Source: Chitinophagales bacterium
Lineage (GTDB): Bacteria > Bacteroidota > Bacteroidia > Chitinophagales > Chitinophagaceae
Direction of reading: 5' to 3'
DNA: 64,000 nt
Assembly (NCBI GenBank): GCA_026936105.1
Contig: JAIXKI010000033.1
Location: forward strand, 22,155 to 86,154
Shown one piece after another: positions 62,201-64,000 of the stretch. The position numbers and the translations under genes were made by a program. The number at the start of each line of letters is the position of its first letter. The stretch's first letter is position 1. The notes below the pieces were generated by a model. That model ran no database searches, was not told the origin of the DNA, and saw nothing but the letters and a program-made list of their open reading frames with translations.

Positions 62201-64000
62201 GTCAAAATTTCAGAAATACCGTATTCTCAGATGCAGGCATAGTAATGCCCAATACAGGGGCCCCATATACGGGCACATATCAACCTGTAAATTCATTTGC
62301 TTCTCTCATTGCAAGCATAGGCGCTGCAACTAATGCAAACGGAAACTGGAGGTTTGGTTTCGTTGATCACGAAAATTCTGGATATACAGGTGTTTACCGG
62401 AATGTCACACTTTGTATTACTTACACAGTCAATGAAGGAACTTATACATGGTCGTCTGATCCTGCCGATCCGGGCTTTAATCCAACAGGTCCGGGACCAT
62501 TTACAGTAAATCCTACTACCACCACCACCTACACTGTCACCGGTACTGCGCCCAACGGGTGTACTGCATCCCAAAATGTAACGATCACCATTCTTCCTAC
62601 ACCAACCCTTACATTAACATCAGCAGCGGGTACAGATAATCAAACTGTTTGTGTAAACAGTCCTATCACGCCAATAACCTACGCTGTGGGTGGGGGTGCA
62701 ATGGGAGCAAATATTTCATGGTCACCATCTGTACCAAATGGTGTCACATATACACCCGGAACTATAACAATAAGCGGTACACCAACAACAGCAAATACTT
62801 ATACTTACACTTTGACGCCTACAGGTGGAAGCTGTACGCCGACTACAGCAACCGGGACGATAAGAGTAAGCACTCCGCCGACTACAACAGGAGTAACAAT
62901 TTGTCAGGGAGGTAGTGGCGTGTTAACCTCTTCATTCGTCTGTCCGCCAGGCTCGCCTGTAACAGTTTCAAATGTGTTAGCCGGCACCGGAACTAGTTCC
63001 GGAACTCCGGCCTGGAATAACCCAACTCGTGTGAATGCTGCCGATGGGTCAAGTTCAACCACAAATGGAATTAATAGAAATAGTAATTCAGGTACTCTGA
63101 ATGCTACGAACTTCAATTTTTCCACAATACCGAATAATGCAACGATCACAGGAATCCAGGTAACAATAAGAAGATCAGGAAGTGTCACAAATGCAATTAA
63201 TGATGGTTCAGTAAAATTGATCGTTGGAGGTGTTGCAGTTGGAACAAACAATGCTAGTAAAAGTGATCAACCAGGTAATTGGGGAACAACATTAACAGCA
63301 GCAAACTATGGTAGTTCTAATAATCTAACTGCATATTGGGGAGTTACTTTATCTGGAAGTGATGTAAATGTAAACAATACTAGTTTTGGTTTAGCTTTCG
63401 TAGCTCGCAATACAACTGGAACTAATGGTCGCACAGCAAGTATTGACTATATCCGGATGACCATAACATATACTGTGCCCGGATCATTAAATTGGTACAC
63501 TCAATCTTCCGGAGGTTCAATAGTACAATCAGGTTCATCATTCAATCCAATCAACGATCCTGAAGTGTTAGCATCCGGTTTTCCTTATAATAGTCTAATA
63601 AACACTCTCACACCCGGAATTTATAAATTTTATGTGGAGTGTTCAACATCTGCTGGCTGTCGCACAGAAACAGATTTTGTAATTAATGCAAAACCAACTG
63701 CATTTAATGTTACCGGCGGAGGAAGCTATTGTACAGGAGGAAGCGGTGTAACTGTAGGATTAAGTGGTTCTGAAAGTGGAGTGAATTATCAATTAGTAAG
63801 GAATGGCACAAACACCGGATCACCGGTCGCAGGTACAGGTTCAGCTATCAGCTTTGGCAATCAAACTGTAGCAGGAACTTATACAGTTATTGCAACGAAC
63901 ACTTCTACTACTTGTACTGCAACAATGACGGGTAATGTTACCATCACGGTCAATCCATTGCCGACAGCTTCGGTAACCGCTGCTTCGCCTATCTGTTCCG
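59215..64000 (+). CDS. Giant secreted surface protein with lamin-tail and Ig/PKD-like repeats (N-terminal part)
   Basis: One frame is open from the ATG at 59215 to the right edge: 1595 codons, no stop. A basic leader and signal helix (about 20-40) end at ASQSQ. Residues about 44-160 resemble a lamin-tail domain (IVINEVGIAPSGGDGYHFIE, LYNRAG). Then come Ig/PKD-like modules with SPVCSGTTLNLTASGG-, SYQWYLNGTPISGA- and SGDYTVTVTDGNGC-type motifs, a Big_2-like unit near 825-880 (WTSNDPGIATVNSTTGVVTG) and a P-domain-like unit near 935-1070 (IPAGATITGITLTANVDHQR). Thr/Ser/Asn/Gly-rich composition, few Lys. Such proteins in this phylum usually end in a type IX secretion signal; that end is outside the window. 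Likely adhesin or matrix protein. Confidence 0.9.
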   Translation, partial: MNAGFGNHTAPNPVRILLTGFRKIFLSVPLLFALFFSTASQSQIVINEVGIAPSGGDGYHFIELYNRAGCTIDISCYTVVYNSDAGSGVGWTIKIPTGTTITSGGYYLIGGVSGTQGVAVGSSGFPIAGGTSYPYLGTPAANLNIGDQAVFPGKVWVKNSTAPGRLTNSGGQITLLNSTGIIVSSVSYNSGYVSGAYPMSSYTTCNPSGNTQGNNNIAAPGAATQNVNGTFSPGSGDVQGIYLTSGGTYATEQQINFSPGQSNANGGLTQIGHANAVSINADNNGLRCEYEDINLSSGASGGTGTLNYTWSFASSIFANTANTTLTNVSTADAGVYTATATDSYGCSASATTTVVVNPAPKKFNVTSNATTVCNSTGVTIGLDNSEVGVDYEIIFDGGLLGLDAVAGTGGPVQFTPVANFWGPHTFEVIATNKNINSCTAMMNGSITVMFLASPLGQAITIMPTGTGPTVCEGTPISLLVPPPPAYNSYQWYLNGTPISGATTFNYSPAASGNYGIVVTNSNGCPSPMSDTDIVIHARPVPIITGPNSVCLNATGNVYTTEAGASNYSWTVSAGGTITSGNGTNSITVTWNTSGPKTVSVNYTDANGCTAASATVYNVTVNALPTASAGSNSPVCSGTTLNLTASGGATYSWTGPNGFTSNSQNPSITNVTTNASGDYTVTVTDGNGCSATATTNVVINQTPVISASPSSQVVCSGENFAPISISTNIPGVTYSWTRTNTSGNLIGMDPAGPTGTLPDALTGALTNTTTLVQNSTFTFTAISATGCLSNSTTATVTVNPPPTVTPITGPTSVCVNSTITLANATAGGVWTSNDPGIATVNSTTGVVTGVTSGSVVITYTVTNIATGCKNSVTIGISVNPSPVINLNVTGATSYCPGGSNTLTASGLATTPNTLCFTNNTLKEFLCCIGVQYQTIPVSGIPAGATITGITLTANVDHQRDREVALYLLAPGGSLGGAYPYTRSGPAIVLVDSKGGTGQNFRNTVFSDAGIVMPNTGAPYTGTYQPVNSFASLIASIGAATNANGNWRFGFVDHENSGYTGVYRNVTLCITYTVNEGTYTWSSDPADPGFNPTGPGPFTVNPTTTTTYTVTGTAPNGCTASQNVTITILPTPTLTLTSAAGTDNQTVCVNSPITPITYAVGGGAMGANISWSPSVPNGVTYTPGTITISGTPTTANTYTYTLTPTGGSCTPTTATGTIRVSTPPTTTGVTICQGGSGVLTSSFVCPPGSPVTVSNVLAGTGTSSGTPAWNNPTRVNAADGSSSTTNGINRNSNSGTLNATNFNFSTIPNNATITGIQVTIRRSGSVTNAINDGSVKLIVGGVAVGTNNASKSDQPGNWGTTLTAANYGSSNNLTAYWGVTLSGSDVNVNNTSFGLAFVARNTTGTNGRTASIDYIRMTITYTVPGSLNWYTQSSGGSIVQSGSSFNPINDPEVLASGFPYNSLINTLTPGIYKFYVECSTSAGCRTETDFVINAKPTAFNVTGGGSYCTGGSGVTVGLSGSESGVNYQLVRNGTNTGSPVAGTGSAISFGNQTVAGTYTVIATNTSTTCTATMTGNVTITVNPLPTASVTAASPICS

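Overview
The window looks like chromosomal DNA of a member of the Bacteroidota, probably near the Chitinophagaceae. The evidence is the TTG-N18..20-TAnnTTTG promoters, many short Sec/lipoprotein signal peptides, a NagB-PIG-L fusion, BshB1, WG-repeat, DUF4382 and DUF2279 proteins, a bactofilin locus and a giant Ig/PKD-type surface protein. The phylum is well supported; the family is inference.

From 1 to about 25.3 kb the content is accessory. It starts with polysaccharide-related exported proteins (pectate-lyase-like, two TIM-barrel glycosidase-like proteins) and a WG-repeat protein. From 4.97 kb to 25.33 kb, at least nine copies of one hairpin-rich intergenic repeat, all in the same orientation, divide the DNA into blocks: a 1604-residue exonuclease-RecQ-UvrD fusion; a 56-residue membrane protein; an outer-membrane protein; a decayed gene plus a lipoprotein; an erythromycin-esterase-like protein; a DUF808 / molybdopterin oxidoreductase / membrane protein block; and a Crp/Fnr-led run (exported protein, YceI, NmrA, MFS, BshB1, NTF2-like). 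The repeat stops at the 3' end of the phosphohexomutase gene, whose last codons lie inside a 91-bp tandem duplication.

From 25.3 to 49 kb the content is more core-like: phosphohexomutase, DUF2279, a phosphoribosyltransferase, an HdrC-like Fe-S membrane protein, two tandem CocE/NonD hydrolases, a doubly broken antitoxin/PIN-toxin pair, a GlcNAc module (two tandem GH20 hexosaminidases and NagB-PIG-L), BI-1, MurB, GNAT, a Tat-type sugar isomerase, SprT, a bactofilin locus and LepA.

From 49.5 to 52.9 kb lies a four-gene heme-copper oxidase cluster (CuA subunit II, subunit I, SCO, membrane protein). Subunit I has Asn where oxygen reductases have the cross-linked Tyr, and the gene order resembles norSY-senC-orf1, so an NO reductase is a real possibility.

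The last part holds a small beta-barrel, DUF4382, SGNH hydrolase, c-type cytochrome, lipase, tRNA-Arg(ACG), two blocks of a dispersed SLRGTKQS-type repeat, and the first 1595 codons of a giant secreted surface protein that runs off the right edge.
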